Assembly (NCBI RefSeq): GCF_900103195.1
Contig: NZ_FMWU01000002.1
Span: 62,001 to 126,000, forward strand
From: Methylobacterium sp. UNC378MF
GTDB taxonomy: Bacteria > Pseudomonadota > Alphaproteobacteria > Rhizobiales > Beijerinckiaceae
Direction: 5' to 3'
DNA: 64,000 nt
The first letter of the stretch is position 1. Each line of letters opens with the position of its first letter. A model generated the notes under the pieces. It was not told where the DNA came from. It worked only from the letters and a program-made list of their open reading frames with translations, and ran no database searches. Below are positions 1-15,252 of this stretch, one piece after another. A program made the position numbers and the translations under genes.

Positions 1-396
1 CCTGGGACAACTATACCGGTTCGCGCCTCCGCGGCGGACGGATCCGGCACGACGGCGGCGGCGGCGCTGCGTCCCATCCGCCCTGATGCGCGGCCGGATG
101 CAGGGGGAGCCGGCGCGGCGCAGCCTGACGCACGCACCCGGACGAAGCAGGCCGCCGGGACATCCCCTGCCCGTCATCCCAGGGGGCACGCAGCGGAGCC
201 CGGGGTCCAGGATCGCCGAAGCGCCGCACCGCCTGCGGCACCGGATGGCGAGCGCGCCTTGCGGGTTCTGGAGGGAGCGTCTGGATCAGGGATGGCGCGG
301 CTCGGCGCGGCGCCGAATCGTCGAACGGGCGCAGCGCCTTAACCCGTGGGCAGGACAGGACAGGGCAGCCGCCTGCCCGGTCCCGATCGCCCTGCC
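1..396. other. Intergenic region at window edge, no convincing gene
   Basis: No reading frame here has a credible family or ribosome site; the open frames are by-products of high GC. Positions 172-297 hold a dispersed repeat described separately. The rest shows no recognisable RNA gene. The ppsR stop codon is at the right end, so the 3' end of the ppsR transcript lies here, but I see no hairpin followed by a T-run. Confidence 0.6.
172..297. repeat. Dispersed intergenic repeat, family D, copy 1
   Basis: It begins CGTCATCCCaGGGG, continues with CGCAGCGGAGCCCGG, and ends with the inverted counterpart GGATCAGGGATGGCG. A related copy with the same landmarks (CGTCACCCAGGGG, CGCAGCGCAGCCCGG, GGTTCTGGA) lies at 29231-29345. 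Both are intergenic. The family is defined here only by these two copies. Confidence 0.5.
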
Positions 397-1842
397 TCAG
401 ACGTCCTCGACCGGATCGTCCAGATCGCCGACGCCGTAGCGGCGCATCTTGACGTAGAGGCCCTGCCGGCTGAGGCCGAGCATCTCGGCCGCCGAGGCCC
501 GGTTGTCCCGGGTAACCCGCAGGGCCGCCTCGATGCAGAGCTTCTCGATCAGGTCCGTCGTCTCGCGCACCAGGGTCTTCATCGAAACCCGGCCCACCAG
601 CTCGGTCATCTGCTCCACCGAGCGCGGCACCTCCCGCCCGACACCCGGGCGCCCCTCGGGGATCCGCCGCGGGGCCGGCCGGATGGCGAAGCCGAGACAG
701 GGGCGGGGGCCGGCCACCGAGACCGCTGCGACCTCCACATCCTCCACGCCGCCATAGGCGCCGCGGATGACGGTGGCGAACCGGCGCACGGCGCCGTGGT
801 CCACGAGCGTCGCGAACAGCGCCTGCGCCTCCGTCTCGTCGCGGCCGAGCCACTGGTCGAGGGTACGGCCACGGGCCTGCCCGGCGGTGGCGAGCTGCGC
901 CAGTTCCAGGAAGGCGGCATTGGCCATGAGGACGCGCCGCGACGTGTCGGTGACCACGAATCCCTCCGGCATCGCCTCCAGCACGGCGGTGGTGGGGGCC
1001 TCCTGATCGGGCCCGGCCATTGCGGCCGCGGGGTCGGCGACCAGCTGCATCAGGACGCTCGCGCCGCCCTCGCCCCGGAACAGCGAGGCCGAGACCGTGA
1101 CCTCTCCCCGCCCATGGGGCAGGGTCGCCCGGATCTCCGCGGCCTGCCCGGTCGCCCGCAGGGCAGCGAACTGCGCCTCCAGGGCCCGGACGCTGCCGGC
1201 ATCGAACAGGTCGACGGCGTCCTGACCGGTGATCCGCTTGGCGGGCCGCCCGAGCAGCCGCGCCGCGGCGGGATTGACCTCGGCCACCCGGCGCGTCCCG
1301 GCATCGACCACCAGCACCGGCTCGCCGGAGATCTGGAACAGCAGCCGATACCGGGTCTCGGCGGCGCGCAGCCGCTCGTAATCCCGTTCCAGGGCCTGCT
1401 GGGTCTCCAGCAGGCGGCGCTGGAGGGCCGCCACGGCCCGCATGTCGCGGCCGAGCACGAGGATCGGGCCATCCTCCGACGGGCGGATCGAGGCGTACCG
1501 GATCGGCAGGTCGGCGCCGTCGGGCGAGGGGTGGTTCACCTGGCGCCATCGGGTGACTCCCTCGGCCCGGGCGTCGCGCAGGAGGGCGTCGATCTTCGGG
1601 CGGCTCTCCACCGTCACGGTGTCGATCCAGCGGCGGCCCAGCCAGCCCGCCACGGTCTCCGCCTCGAGTTCGGCGCCGACCACGGCGTCCCGAATCACAC
1701 CGTCGGCATCGATGACGAGCGACAGATCCGCGGACGCCGCGACGATGCGTCCGACCGCCTCGCCCTGGAGGAGGCCGGCCACCTGCTGCAGGGCCGCGGG
1801 CGGCTGCTGCGGGGAGGGGCGAGGCTGAGGCGTCACGGTCAC
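397..1842 (-). CDS. ppsR: PpsR/CrtJ-type transcriptional repressor of photosynthesis genes
   Basis: Redox- and oxygen-responsive repressor of bacteriochlorophyll, carotenoid and antenna genes. The 481-residue protein fits the PpsR plan: an N-terminal sensor region, a Q-linker-like helix around residues 135-160, PAS domains at about 160-260 and 285-390, and a C-terminal Fis-type helix-turn-helix (ASAAEMLGLSRQGLYVKMRR) ending three residues after an acidic DDPVEDV tail. The start is GTG; a second in-frame GTG two codons later is equally possible, and neither has a strong ribosome site. It lies 29 bases downstream of the AerR-type gene on the same strand, so the two are probably one operon. Methylobacterium-like genomes often hold this pair beside bchF. 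Confidence 0.9.
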   Translation of the reverse strand: MTVTPQPRPSPQQPPAALQQVAGLLQGEAVGRIVAASADLSLVIDADGVIRDAVVGAELEAETVAGWLGRRWIDTVTVESRPKIDALLRDARAEGVTRWRQVNHPSPDGADLPIRYASIRPSEDGPILVLGRDMRAVAALQRRLLETQQALERDYERLRAAETRYRLLFQISGEPVLVVDAGTRRVAEVNPAAARLLGRPAKRITGQDAVDLFDAGSVRALEAQFAALRATGQAAEIRATLPHGRGEVTVSASLFRGEGGASVLMQLVADPAAAMAGPDQEAPTTAVLEAMPEGFVVTDTSRRVLMANAAFLELAQLATAGQARGRTLDQWLGRDETEAQALFATLVDHGAVRRFATVIRGAYGGVEDVEVAAVSVAGPRPCLGFAIRPAPRRIPEGRPGVGREVPRSVEQMTELVGRVSMKTLVRETTDLIEKLCIEAALRVTRDNRASAAEMLGLSRQGLYVKMRRYGVGDLDDPVEDV

Positions 1843-1871
1843 CGCAATGTGATAATCGGGTTAGGCCCCTT

Positions 1872-2762
1872 TCAGCAGGCCAATGCCTGTCTGTCCAGCA
1901 AAGCTTCCGCCGCGGCGGGCGCCAGGCACGCATCCGACGCGCAGGCATCGGCACCGACGATCCCTGCCTCGCCGCCGTGGCGGGCGAAAAAGGGACCGCC
2001 AACCAGCACGCGAATCTCCCGGTTGCGGGAGTGGCGGCGCACCTCCGTCACCGTCGTCGCCAGGGTGGGCAGCAGGACATCGCAGGAGAGCGACAGGCCG
2101 ACCACGTCGAACCAGTCGATGCGGAGCAGGTCCAGGGGATCGACCCCCGGCCCCGGCACCGCCGTGGTCACGTCCCAGCCGGTCTCCCGGAAGAAGCTCG
2201 CGACGAGCGACAGGCCGAACACATGGGTCTCGCCGGGGCAAGGCAGCAGCAGCACGCTGCGCCCGTTGGCCGGAACCGATTCGTTCTCCAGCTCGGCGCA
2301 GAGGCGGCGGCTGATGGCGTGGAGGCGCCCGAGCGCCTCCGTCACCGCCAGGAAGTCGCAGGCATCCTCCTCCCAGAGCGCGCCGAGATGCCGGGCGGCC
2401 GGGGCGAGCAGGTCGAGGAGCAGGCGCGCCAGGGGCAGGCCGCCGTCGCGCAACGCCTCCACCCGGGCGTCGAGATCGACCGGACCGGCCGTCAGGAGCA
2501 GGGTGCTGAAATCGGCGATTTCCTGCGGACTCGGCGCACGGTCCGCCTGGACGCGGCGCCCGGCGGGCCGGTGGGCGAGCATCAGGCGGGGCAGGATCTC
2601 CGCCTCGACCACCCGGGCGAGCGTATCCGGAGCAGGCCGCCTGGGTTCGGACCAGCCGAGGGGAGCGTCGCGGAACACAGCCAGACCATCGCTCACCGGG
2701 CTGCAGCCGGCCGCCGGCGCATCGTAATCCAGGCGGTGACCGAAATGCCTCCAGTTTCCCAT
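1872..2762 (-). CDS. AerR/PpaA-type cobalamin-binding antirepressor
   Basis: Predicted B12-binding regulator that modulates the activity of PpsR/CrtJ. The 296-residue protein has a helical cap domain (about 80-165, with the motif LGALWEEDACDFLAVTEAL) and a Rossmann-like B12 domain (about 170-290). The B12 site has GETHVFGLSL, where a Glu replaces the usual Asp of DxHxxG but the axial His is kept, followed by LSLSCD and VGGPFF. A strong purine-rich ribosome site (AGGGAGGGGG) precedes the ATG. The neighbour ppsR on the same strand and the divergent bchF make the assignment firm. Light sensing through bound adenosylcobalamin is known for R. capsulatus AerR; here it is inference. Confidence 0.85.
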   Translation of the reverse strand: MGNWRHFGHRLDYDAPAAGCSPVSDGLAVFRDAPLGWSEPRRPAPDTLARVVEAEILPRLMLAHRPAGRRVQADRAPSPQEIADFSTLLLTAGPVDLDARVEALRDGGLPLARLLLDLLAPAARHLGALWEEDACDFLAVTEALGRLHAISRRLCAELENESVPANGRSVLLLPCPGETHVFGLSLVASFFRETGWDVTTAVPGPGVDPLDLLRIDWFDVVGLSLSCDVLLPTLATTVTEVRRHSRNREIRVLVGGPFFARHGGEAGIVGADACASDACLAPAAAEALLDRQALAC

Positions 2763-2989
2763 CGGCCCCCCTCCCTGAGACGACCCCGGCCCGGAGGGAC
2801 CGGCAGCACCGTGCGTGCATTCGGTGAAGCGTTGCTCGCCTGCCTATTCTTCGTGTCCGTCAGTTCCTGGGGCTGACAAGCCAAACTGCGGCAATCTCTG
2901 CCGTAGAGCCCGACGATACGCTTCCTGGCGATCTTGGCAATGATCTTATTGAAAGAAAAAATGTCTCGCGCGCTGTCATGCCCCAAAAC

Positions 2990-3007
2990 CGTCAACTACA
3001 CTTGACA
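2990..3007. promoter_or_regulatory. PpsR-type operator upstream of bchF
   Basis: The sequence cGTC-N10-GACA matches seven of eight fixed bases of the PpsR/CrtJ palindrome TGTC-N10-GACA, with the first T replaced by C. The inner palindrome GTCAA-N6-TTGAC is perfect. Its right half is also TTGACA, a good -35 hexamer, so repressor and RNA polymerase would compete. The gene for PpsR is about 1.1 kb away. Confidence 0.55.
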
Positions 3008-3031
3008 CTTCCGGGATCTCCGCCCTAGCCT
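3002..3031 (+). promoter_or_regulatory. Possible sigma70-type promoter for the bchF superoperon
   Basis: TTGACA at 3002-3007 is followed after 18 bases by TAGCCT at 3026-3031. The -35 box is perfect and the -10 box weak, which would suit a regulated promoter. It overlaps the PpsR-like operator. The bchF ATG is 50 bases downstream of the -10 box. Confidence 0.35.
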
Positions 3032-3080
3032 CTGTCAACGACGGGGCCACCGGCGGCGCCGAGCACGAGGGAGCGGATGC

Positions 3081-4858
<1,778 letters not shown>

Positions 4859-4862
4859 CGCC

Positions 4863-6429
4863 ATGCAGCTCACCCTCTGGACCTACGAAGGCCCACCTCA
4901 CATCGGCGCGATGCGCGTCGCCACGGCGATGTCCGGGCTGCACTACGTGCTGCACGCGCCGCAGGGCGACACCTATGCCGACCTGCTGTTCACGATGATC
5001 GAGCGGCGGGACGCGCGCCCGCCCGTCACCTACACCACCTTCCGCGCCCAGGATCTCGGCCGCGACACCGCCGAGCTGTTCAAGCAGGCGGTCTCGGCCG
5101 CCCACGCACGGTTCCAGCCGCAGGCGATGATCGTCGGCGCCTCCTGCACGGCCGAGTTGATTCAGGATGATCCGGGCGGCCTCGCCAAGGCGCTGGACCT
5201 GCCGATCCCGGTGATCCCGCTGGAGCTGCCCGCCTATCAGAAGAAGGAGAACTGGGGCGCCTCGGAGACCTTCTACCGGCTCGTCCGGGCGCTAGCTGGT
5301 CCGCCCGCCCCGCGTCCCGCACGGGAGCCCGGGCAGCGCCCGCTCTGCAACATCCTCGGGCCGACGGCGCTCGGCTTCCGCCACCGGGATGACCTGATCG
5401 AGATCCGCCGGCTGCTCGACACCCTCGGCATCGTGGTGAATGTCGTGGCGCCGCTGGGGGCAACCCCCGCGGATCTCGGCCGGCTCCGCGACGCCGACTT
5501 CAATGTCGTGCTCTATCCCGAGACCGCCCGGTCGGCCGCGGATTACCTGAAGAAGAATTTCGGGCAGCCGTTCACGCAAACCATCCCGATCGGCGTCGGC
5601 GGCACCCGCCGGTTCGTCGAGGAGATGGCGGGCCTCGCCGGGATCGATCCGGCACCGGGGCTCGACGGCCCCGGCTCGCGGCTGCCCTGGTACTCCCGCT
5701 CGGTCGATTCGACCTATCTCACGGCCAAGCGCGTCTTCGTGTTCGGCGATGCCACGCATGCGATCGGCATCGCCCGGGTCGCCGCGAAGGAGCTGGGCTT
5801 TACCGTCGTCGGGCTCGGCACCTACGGCCGTGAATTCGCCCGCGAGGTCCGCGCCGAGGCGGCCGAGCACGGCATCGAGGCGCTGATCACCGACGATTAC
5901 CTCGACGTCGAAGCAGCGATCCGCGCGGCCGCGCCGGAACTGGTCCTCGGCACCCAGATGGAGCGCCACGTCGCCAAGCGGCTCGGCATTCCGTGCGCGG
6001 TGATCTCCGCGCCGGTCCACGTCCAGGACTTCCCGGCGCGCTACGCCCCGCAGATGGGCTTCGAGGGCGCCAACGTCCTGTTCGACACCCTGGTCCATCC
6101 GCTGATGATGGGCCTCGAAGAGCACCTCCTCGGCATGTTCCGGGAGGATCCCGAATTTCACGACGGCGTCGGCCCCTCGCATCTCGGCGGCAAGTCCTTC
6201 GAGACTCCGGCGGACGGGGCGTTCGAGGCCGCGGAACGGGCGCCGGCCGACACCCCTCCGACGCCGGCGCCCGTTCCGATTCTGCTGGACCGTGCGGCCC
6301 CTTGGTCGCCGGAAGCCGAGAAGGAACTGAAGAAGATCCCGTTCTTCGTGCGGGGCAAGGCACGCACCAACACCGAGACTTTCGCCCGGGAGCGGCACCT
6401 GCCGCTCATCACCCTCGAGACCCTCTACG

Positions 6430-6455
<26 letters not shown>
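4863..6455 (+). CDS. bchB: Dark-operative protochlorophyllide reductase, subunit B
   Basis: Partner of BchN in the catalytic heterotetramer. The 530-residue protein begins [20 protein letters not shown] and keeps Asp36 (HAPQGD), the unusual Asp ligand of the NB cluster known from R. capsulatus. The middle has the nitrogenase-like fold with [10 protein letters not shown], and the C-terminal domain shows [15 protein letters not shown], typical of BchB. A Pro/Ala-rich linker (about 460-480) precedes that domain. Its 3' end overlaps the start of bchH by 26 bases. Confidence 0.96.
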
Positions 6456-11024
<4,569 letters not shown>

Positions 11025-11040
11025 GTCTGGAGTTCGACCG

Positions 11041-11871
11041 ATGGCCAGCGCCAGCTACGACGCCCGCCGGGGCGAGCTGACCACCTATTTCGACCGCACC
11101 GCGGTCGAGGCGTGGTCGCGCCTGACCTCGGACGCGCCCGTGAGCCGCATCCGCGCCACGGTGCGCGCCGGCCGCGACGCCATGCGGGCGACGCTGCTGT
11201 CCTGGCTGCCGGCCGACATGACCGGCCTGCGCCTGCTCGATGCCGGCTGCGGCACCGGGGCGCTCAGCGTCGAGGCAGCGCGGCGCGGCGCCGAGGTGGT
11301 GGCGATCGACGTCTCGCCGACGCTGGTCGGCCTCGCGCAGGAGCGGCTGCCGGCGATTCCGGGAGCGGGCCGCATCGACTTCCGCGTCGGCGACATGCTC
11401 GATCCCGGGCTCGGGCGGTTCGACCACGTGGTGGCGATGGATTCGCTGATCCACTACCGCGCCGCCGACATCGCCCGGGCGCTGGCGGTTCTGGGCGCGC
11501 GCACGGACGGCTCGGTGCTGTTCACCGTGGCGCCGCGCACGGCGCTGCTGACGCTGATGCATGCGGCCGGACAATTCTTTCCGCGGGGCGACCGCTCACC
11601 GGCGATCGTACCAGTGACCGAGCATGGGCTACGGCGGCGGATCTCGTCCGAGCACGCGCTCGACGGCTTCGCCTGGGCGCGATCGCACCGGATCAACAGC
11701 GGCTTCTACCTGTCGAACGCGATCGCACTGACACGCTCTTCCCCTCCCCCTTGCGGGGAGGGGCCAGGGGTGGGGGTGGTTCAGGAGGAACCGCGGAGCC
11801 CCATCCTGCGCGACCCCCACCCCTACCCTTCCCCGCAAGGGGGAGGGGAGCCCGGCGGAGGGCGGACATGA
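11041..11871 (+). CDS. bchM: Mg-protoporphyrin IX O-methyltransferase with a repeat-derived C-terminal tail
   Basis: SAM-dependent enzyme that methylates the ring-C propionate of Mg-protoporphyrin IX. Residues 1-232 are a standard BchM: SAM motif LLDAGCGTGALSVEAA (about 64-79), acidic VVAIDVS, and the C-terminal RINSGFYLSNAIAL. The family normally ends about there. In this copy the frame runs on for 44 more residues through a GC-rich palindromic repeat (11740-11849), giving a low-complexity Pro/Gly tail. The frame closes with TGA overlapping the lhaA ATG. The tail probably has no enzymatic role; it may still preserve translational coupling to lhaA. Confidence 0.93.
   Translation: MASASYDARRGELTTYFDRTAVEAWSRLTSDAPVSRIRATVRAGRDAMRATLLSWLPADMTGLRLLDAGCGTGALSVEAARRGAEVVAIDVSPTLVGLAQERLPAIPGAGRIDFRVGDMLDPGLGRFDHVVAMDSLIHYRAADIARALAVLGARTDGSVLFTVAPRTALLTLMHAAGQFFPRGDRSPAIVPVTEHGLRRRISSEHALDGFAWARSHRINSGFYLSNAIALTRSSPPPCGEGPGVGVVQEEPRSPILRDPHPYPSPQGGGEPGGGRT
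11740..11849. repeat. Dispersed palindromic repeat, family A, inside the bchM 3' end
   Basis: Long inverted repeat. The left arm TCCCCTCCCCCTTGCGGGGA (11740-11759) is complementary to 11830-11849, and an inner arm AGGGGTGGGGGT pairs with ACCCCCACCCC. Closely related copies lie at 37581-37689 and 40149-40308. Here the element lies inside a reading frame without a stop, extending the protein. Confidence 0.75.
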
Positions 11872-13295
11872 ACCCCACCCAAAAACTCACCGCCGCCCTC
11901 ATGCGCCTCGGCCCGGCGATCCTGCCCTTCGCGGATGCCGCCACGGTCGAGCTGCCGCTGGGCCGCCTGCTGCGCCTGGCCCTGTTCCAGGTCACCGTCG
12001 GCATGGCCGCGGTGCTGCTGATCGGCACACTGAACCGGGTGATGATCGTCGAACTCGGCGTCCCGGCCTGGATCGTCGCCATGATGCTGGCCCTGCCGCT
12101 GATCTTCGCCCCCCTGCGGGCGCTCGTCGGCTTCCGGTCGGACACACACCGCTCGGTGCTGGGCTGGCGGCGGGTGCCCTATATCTGGTTCGGCACGCTG
12201 CTGCAGTTCGGCGGGCTGGCGATCATGCCGTTCGCCCTGCTGATCCTGTCGGGGGACACGACCGGGCCGCTCTGGGTCGGCGACCTCGCGGCGGCGCTCG
12301 CCTTCCTGCTGGTCGGCGCCGGCCTGCACACGACCCAGACCGTCGGGCTGGCGCTCGCCACCGACCTCGCCCCCGCGCATGCACGACCGAAGGTGGTGGC
12401 GCTGCTCTGCGCGGCGCTCCTGTTCGGCATGATGGCGAGCGCCGTGCTGTTCGGCCTGTTCCTCGCCCACTTCTCGGCCGTGCGCCTGATCCAGGTGATC
12501 CAGGGCGCGGCTTTGGTCACCATCATCCTCAACGGCTTCGCCCTGTGGAAGCAGGAGCCGCGCGATCCCAACCGGACGCGGACGGCGCCGCAGCGGGACT
12601 TCCGTGCCTCCTGGCGGGCCTATGCGGGGCAGGGCACCGCCCGCCGGCGCCTCGTGGCGATCGGGCTCGGCACCGCAGGGTTCTCCATGCAGGACATCCT
12701 GCTCGAACCCTATGGCGGCCAGATCCTGCACCTCTCGGTGGCGGCGACCACGGCGCTGACCGCGCTGCTGGCCGCCGGCGGCGGCCTCGGCCTGCTGGTC
12801 GCGGCGCGCTGGCTCGGCCGCGGGGGCGACCCGTTCCGGGTCTCCGGCGTCGGCGTCGGGATCGGGATCCTGGCCTTCTCGGCGGTGGTCTTCGCCGCCC
12901 CCCTGGCCTCGGCCGACCTGTTCGCCGCCGGCGTCAGCCTGATCGGGCTCGGCGGCGGCCTGTTCGCCCACGGCACCCTCACCGCCTCGATGAACCGCGC
13001 CGGCCCCGAGGATACCGGGCTGGCGCTCGGCGCCTGGGGCGCCGTGCAGGCGACCGCCGCGGGTCTGTCGATCGCGGCGAGCGGTCTCGTGCGCGACGTC
13101 GGCGGCGCCATCGCCCAGTCGGGCGTGCTCGGCGAGGGCATGAACGAGCCCGCGATCGGCTACCTCATCGTCTACCACATCGAGATCGCCCTGCTGTTCG
13201 CGGCGCTGCTCGCGCTCGGACCGTTGGTGCGTGAGGACGCGCGGACAGAGGATCGGGACCGCATCGCCAATGGCCTTGCCGGCCGGACGGCCTGA
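11868..13295 (+). CDS. lhaA: Light-harvesting complex assembly transporter-like protein (PucC/LhaA family)
   Basis: Polytopic membrane protein of the BCD/major facilitator family needed for LH1 (or LH2) assembly, probably by handling bacteriochlorophyll delivery. The 475-residue protein starts MNPTQKLTAALMRLGPAILPF and has about 12 predicted membrane segments. Family signatures are IGTLNRVMIVELGVPAWIVA and RALVGFRSDTHRSVLGWRRVPYIW. Its position between bchM and puhA is the classic LhaA position. The ATG overlaps the bchM stop codon; an apparent longer frame within bchM is not coding. Confidence 0.92.
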   Translation: MNPTQKLTAALMRLGPAILPFADAATVELPLGRLLRLALFQVTVGMAAVLLIGTLNRVMIVELGVPAWIVAMMLALPLIFAPLRALVGFRSDTHRSVLGWRRVPYIWFGTLLQFGGLAIMPFALLILSGDTTGPLWVGDLAAALAFLLVGAGLHTTQTVGLALATDLAPAHARPKVVALLCAALLFGMMASAVLFGLFLAHFSAVRLIQVIQGAALVTIILNGFALWKQEPRDPNRTRTAPQRDFRASWRAYAGQGTARRRLVAIGLGTAGFSMQDILLEPYGGQILHLSVAATTALTALLAAGGGLGLLVAARWLGRGGDPFRVSGVGVGIGILAFSAVVFAAPLASADLFAAGVSLIGLGGGLFAHGTLTASMNRAGPEDTGLALGAWGAVQATAAGLSIAASGLVRDVGGAIAQSGVLGEGMNEPAIGYLIVYHIEIALLFAALLALGPLVREDARTEDRDRIANGLAGRTA

Positions 13296-13313
13296 CATTC
13301 GGGGAGGACATCC

Positions 13314-14093
13314 ATGCCAACCGGCGCACTTACGGGCTATGTCGACGTCGCTCAGGTCGTGCTCTACGCGTTCTTCATCTTCTTCGCCGGGCTGGTCTTC
13401 TGGCTGCGCCGCGAGGACCGGCGGGAGGGCTACCCGCTCGAGAACGAGGCCGTCGGCCGCCGCAAGGCGGACGATCCGATCCTGATCCCACGGTCCAAGG
13501 CCTTCCACCTCCCCGGCGGCGAGACCACCTACGCACCGCAGGCGGTACACGGCCGAACCGACATCGAGACCGGCATCCCGGCCCGCAAGGTCGAGCCCTG
13601 GCCGGGTGCCCCCTACGAGCGCACGGACGCCTCGCTTCAGGCCGGCGTCGGTCCCGGCTCCTGGGTGTTGCGGCACGACGTGCACGACCGGACCTGGGAC
13701 GAGGAGATCCGCATCGTACCCCTGCGGGTGGCGAAGAATTTCGTCATCCACGAGGACGGCCCGAATCCGATCGGCATGACGGTGTTCGGCACCGACGATG
13801 CCGTGGCGGGCGTCATCAGCGACGTCTGGGTCGACCGCGGCGAGTCGCTGATCCGCTACTACGAGGTTGAACTTCCGACGGGCGGCCGCCGGCTGATGCC
13901 GGCCACCTTCTGCCGGGCCGGCGGCTTCACCAAGACGGTGACGACCGAGGCGCTGCTCGCCAGCCAATTCGCCGAGATCCCGGCCACCCGTGATCCCGAC
14001 AGCGTGACCTTCCTCGAGGAGGAGCGGATCATGTCGTATTTCGGCGCCGGCACGCTCTACGCCACGCCGGCCCGGGCGGAGCCCCTGATATGA
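13314..14093 (+). CDS. puhA: Photosynthetic reaction centre H subunit
   Basis: Structural subunit that caps the L/M reaction-centre core on the cytoplasmic side and shapes proton uptake to QB. The 259-residue protein has one N-terminal transmembrane helix (about 12-30, VVLYAFFIFFAGLVFWL) followed by RREDRREGYPLE, the standard H-subunit signature, then a soluble PRC-barrel domain with AGVISDVWVDRGESLIRYYEV. A ribosome site GGGGAGGA precedes the ATG. Its TGA overlaps the puhB ATG. Confidence 0.97.
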   Translation: MPTGALTGYVDVAQVVLYAFFIFFAGLVFWLRREDRREGYPLENEAVGRRKADDPILIPRSKAFHLPGGETTYAPQAVHGRTDIETGIPARKVEPWPGAPYERTDASLQAGVGPGSWVLRHDVHDRTWDEEIRIVPLRVAKNFVIHEDGPNPIGMTVFGTDDAVAGVISDVWVDRGESLIRYYEVELPTGGRRLMPATFCRAGGFTKTVTTEALLASQFAEIPATRDPDSVTFLEEERIMSYFGAGTLYATPARAEPLI

Positions 14094-14740
14094 GCGGCGA
14101 CTTCCTCCCTGAGGGCACCCTGCGGGGTCTGCCCGGCCCGTTGCCGGCGGGCGAGCGCATCCTCTGGCAGAGTGCGCCGACCACCGCCGGCCTTCTGGTC
14201 CGGGTATTCCACGCCCGCCTGGTGATCGCGTGGTTTGCGGTCTGCGCCCTGGCCTTCGGCCTCGCGGCGGGATCCCCCGCCGCGGCGCTGAAGGTGGTGG
14301 GGCCGACCCTGGTGATCGGTGCCGGGGCCGTCGCGCTGCTCTGGCTGCTCGCTTGGCTCAGCCACCGGACGACGCTCTATACGGTGACCAACCGCCGCGT
14401 CGTGCTGCAGGCCGGCATCGCCCTGCCGGTGACCCATAACCTGCCCTTCGCGCAGATCGAGAGCGCGTCCCTGCGCGCCTTCACGGATGGCAGCGGCGAC
14501 CTGCCGTTACGGTTGCGGCCGGGCCTCCGTATCGCCTACCTTCATATCTGGCCGCATGTCCGCCCCTGGCGTCTCGCCCGGACGGAGCCCATGCTGCGCT
14601 CCGTGCCGGAGGCGGAGGCTGCGGCGGCCTTGCTGGCACGCGCCCTCGCGGCCCATGCCGACGGCAACGCGCCGCCGGTTCGGGTGGCGCAGCTCGGGCG
14701 CGCGGGCGAGAATCCCGGTCGCCTCGTCGCGGCCGAGTAG
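14090..14740 (+). CDS. puhB: Photosynthetic complex assembly protein PuhB
   Basis: Membrane protein needed for efficient assembly of the reaction centre. The 216-residue protein has an N-terminal cytosolic stretch ending GERILWQSAPT, two membrane segments (about 41-65 and 67-88), and a bacterial PH-like domain starting TLYTVTNRRVVLQAGIALPVTHNLPF. This layout is standard for PuhB. It overlaps puhA by 4 bases and is followed by puhC after 11 bases. Confidence 0.93.
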   Translation: MSGDFLPEGTLRGLPGPLPAGERILWQSAPTTAGLLVRVFHARLVIAWFAVCALAFGLAAGSPAAALKVVGPTLVIGAGAVALLWLLAWLSHRTTLYTVTNRRVVLQAGIALPVTHNLPFAQIESASLRAFTDGSGDLPLRLRPGLRIAYLHIWPHVRPWRLARTEPMLRSVPEAEAAAALLARALAAHADGNAPPVRVAQLGRAGENPGRLVAAE

Positions 14741-14751
14741 GGAGGGGCACG

Positions 14752-15252
14752 ATGGGCGAGCGGGCGGAGGGCACCGGCCGGGCCATGGGGCCGGCAGCCT
14801 CGGGACCGGCACCGGCGCTGCTGATGATCGGCGCGGGCGCGCTGATGGGCTTCACCATGCTGGCGGTCCTGATCGGCCGGAGCGAGGGCGTCGGCCTCGT
14901 CGCCCTGCCGCCCGCCAAGGCGCTGGCGCGGCTCGAATTCCGTGCCGAGGATCAGGTCGACGGCTCGATCGCCCTGCGGGACGTCGCCGACCGGCACATC
15001 GTCGCGTGGATCCGCCCCGGCGAGGACGGCTTCCTGCGCGGGACGCTGCGGGGCCTCGCCCAGGCCCGGCAGCGCGAGGGTCTCGGTCCCGAGCAACCCT
15101 TCAGCCTGACCCGCTACGACGACGGCCGCCTCGCGCTGGCCGACGAGGCCACCGGCCGCCGCGTGCCCCTGGAGGCCTTCGGCCCCACCAATGCCGGGTC
15201 GTTCGCCCGGTTGATGCCCGCGCCCGGCGCGCCAGCCACGGAGACGCGGTGA
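14752..15252 (+). CDS. puhC: Photosynthetic complex assembly protein PuhC
   Basis: Assembly factor for the RC-LH1 core. The 166-residue protein has one membrane segment (about 21-43, [22 protein letters not shown]) followed by a periplasmic domain with [14 protein letters not shown] and [20 protein letters not shown], as in PuhC proteins. The stop and the next start share one base (TGATG), so translation of the small downstream gene is likely coupled. Confidence 0.9.
   Translation: MGERAEGTGRAMGPAASGPAPALLMIGAGALMGFTMLAVLIGRSEGVGLVALPPAKALARLEFRAEDQVDGSIALRDVADRHIVAWIRPGEDGFLRGTLRGLAQARQREGLGPEQPFSLTRYDDGRLALADEATGRRVPLEAFGPTNAGSFARLMPAPGAPATETR

Larger units (their letters stand above)
2763..3080. 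promoter_or_regulatory. Divergent control region between aerR/ppsR and bchF
   Basis: This 318-base gap separates two divergent photosynthesis operons. It contains a PpsR-like operator and possible -35/-10 boxes for bchF (annotated separately), an AT-rich tract at 2934-2964, and extra inverted repeats: GTCAG-N9-CTGAC at 2859-2877 and CGGCA-N5-TGCCG at 2889-2903. Spacing in these two does not match the PpsR consensus. A ribosome site (GAGGGAG) is just upstream of bchF. Confidence 0.6.

Noticed and set aside
2854..2878. TGT...ACA pair as a second PpsR site
   Set aside because: The spacing is 19 bases instead of 12, and the inner palindrome GTCAG-N9-CTGAC does not fit the consensus spacing either.
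11737..11871. BchM tail as a new functional domain
   Set aside because: The residues are a direct translation of a dispersed palindromic repeat and are low-complexity Pro/Gly.
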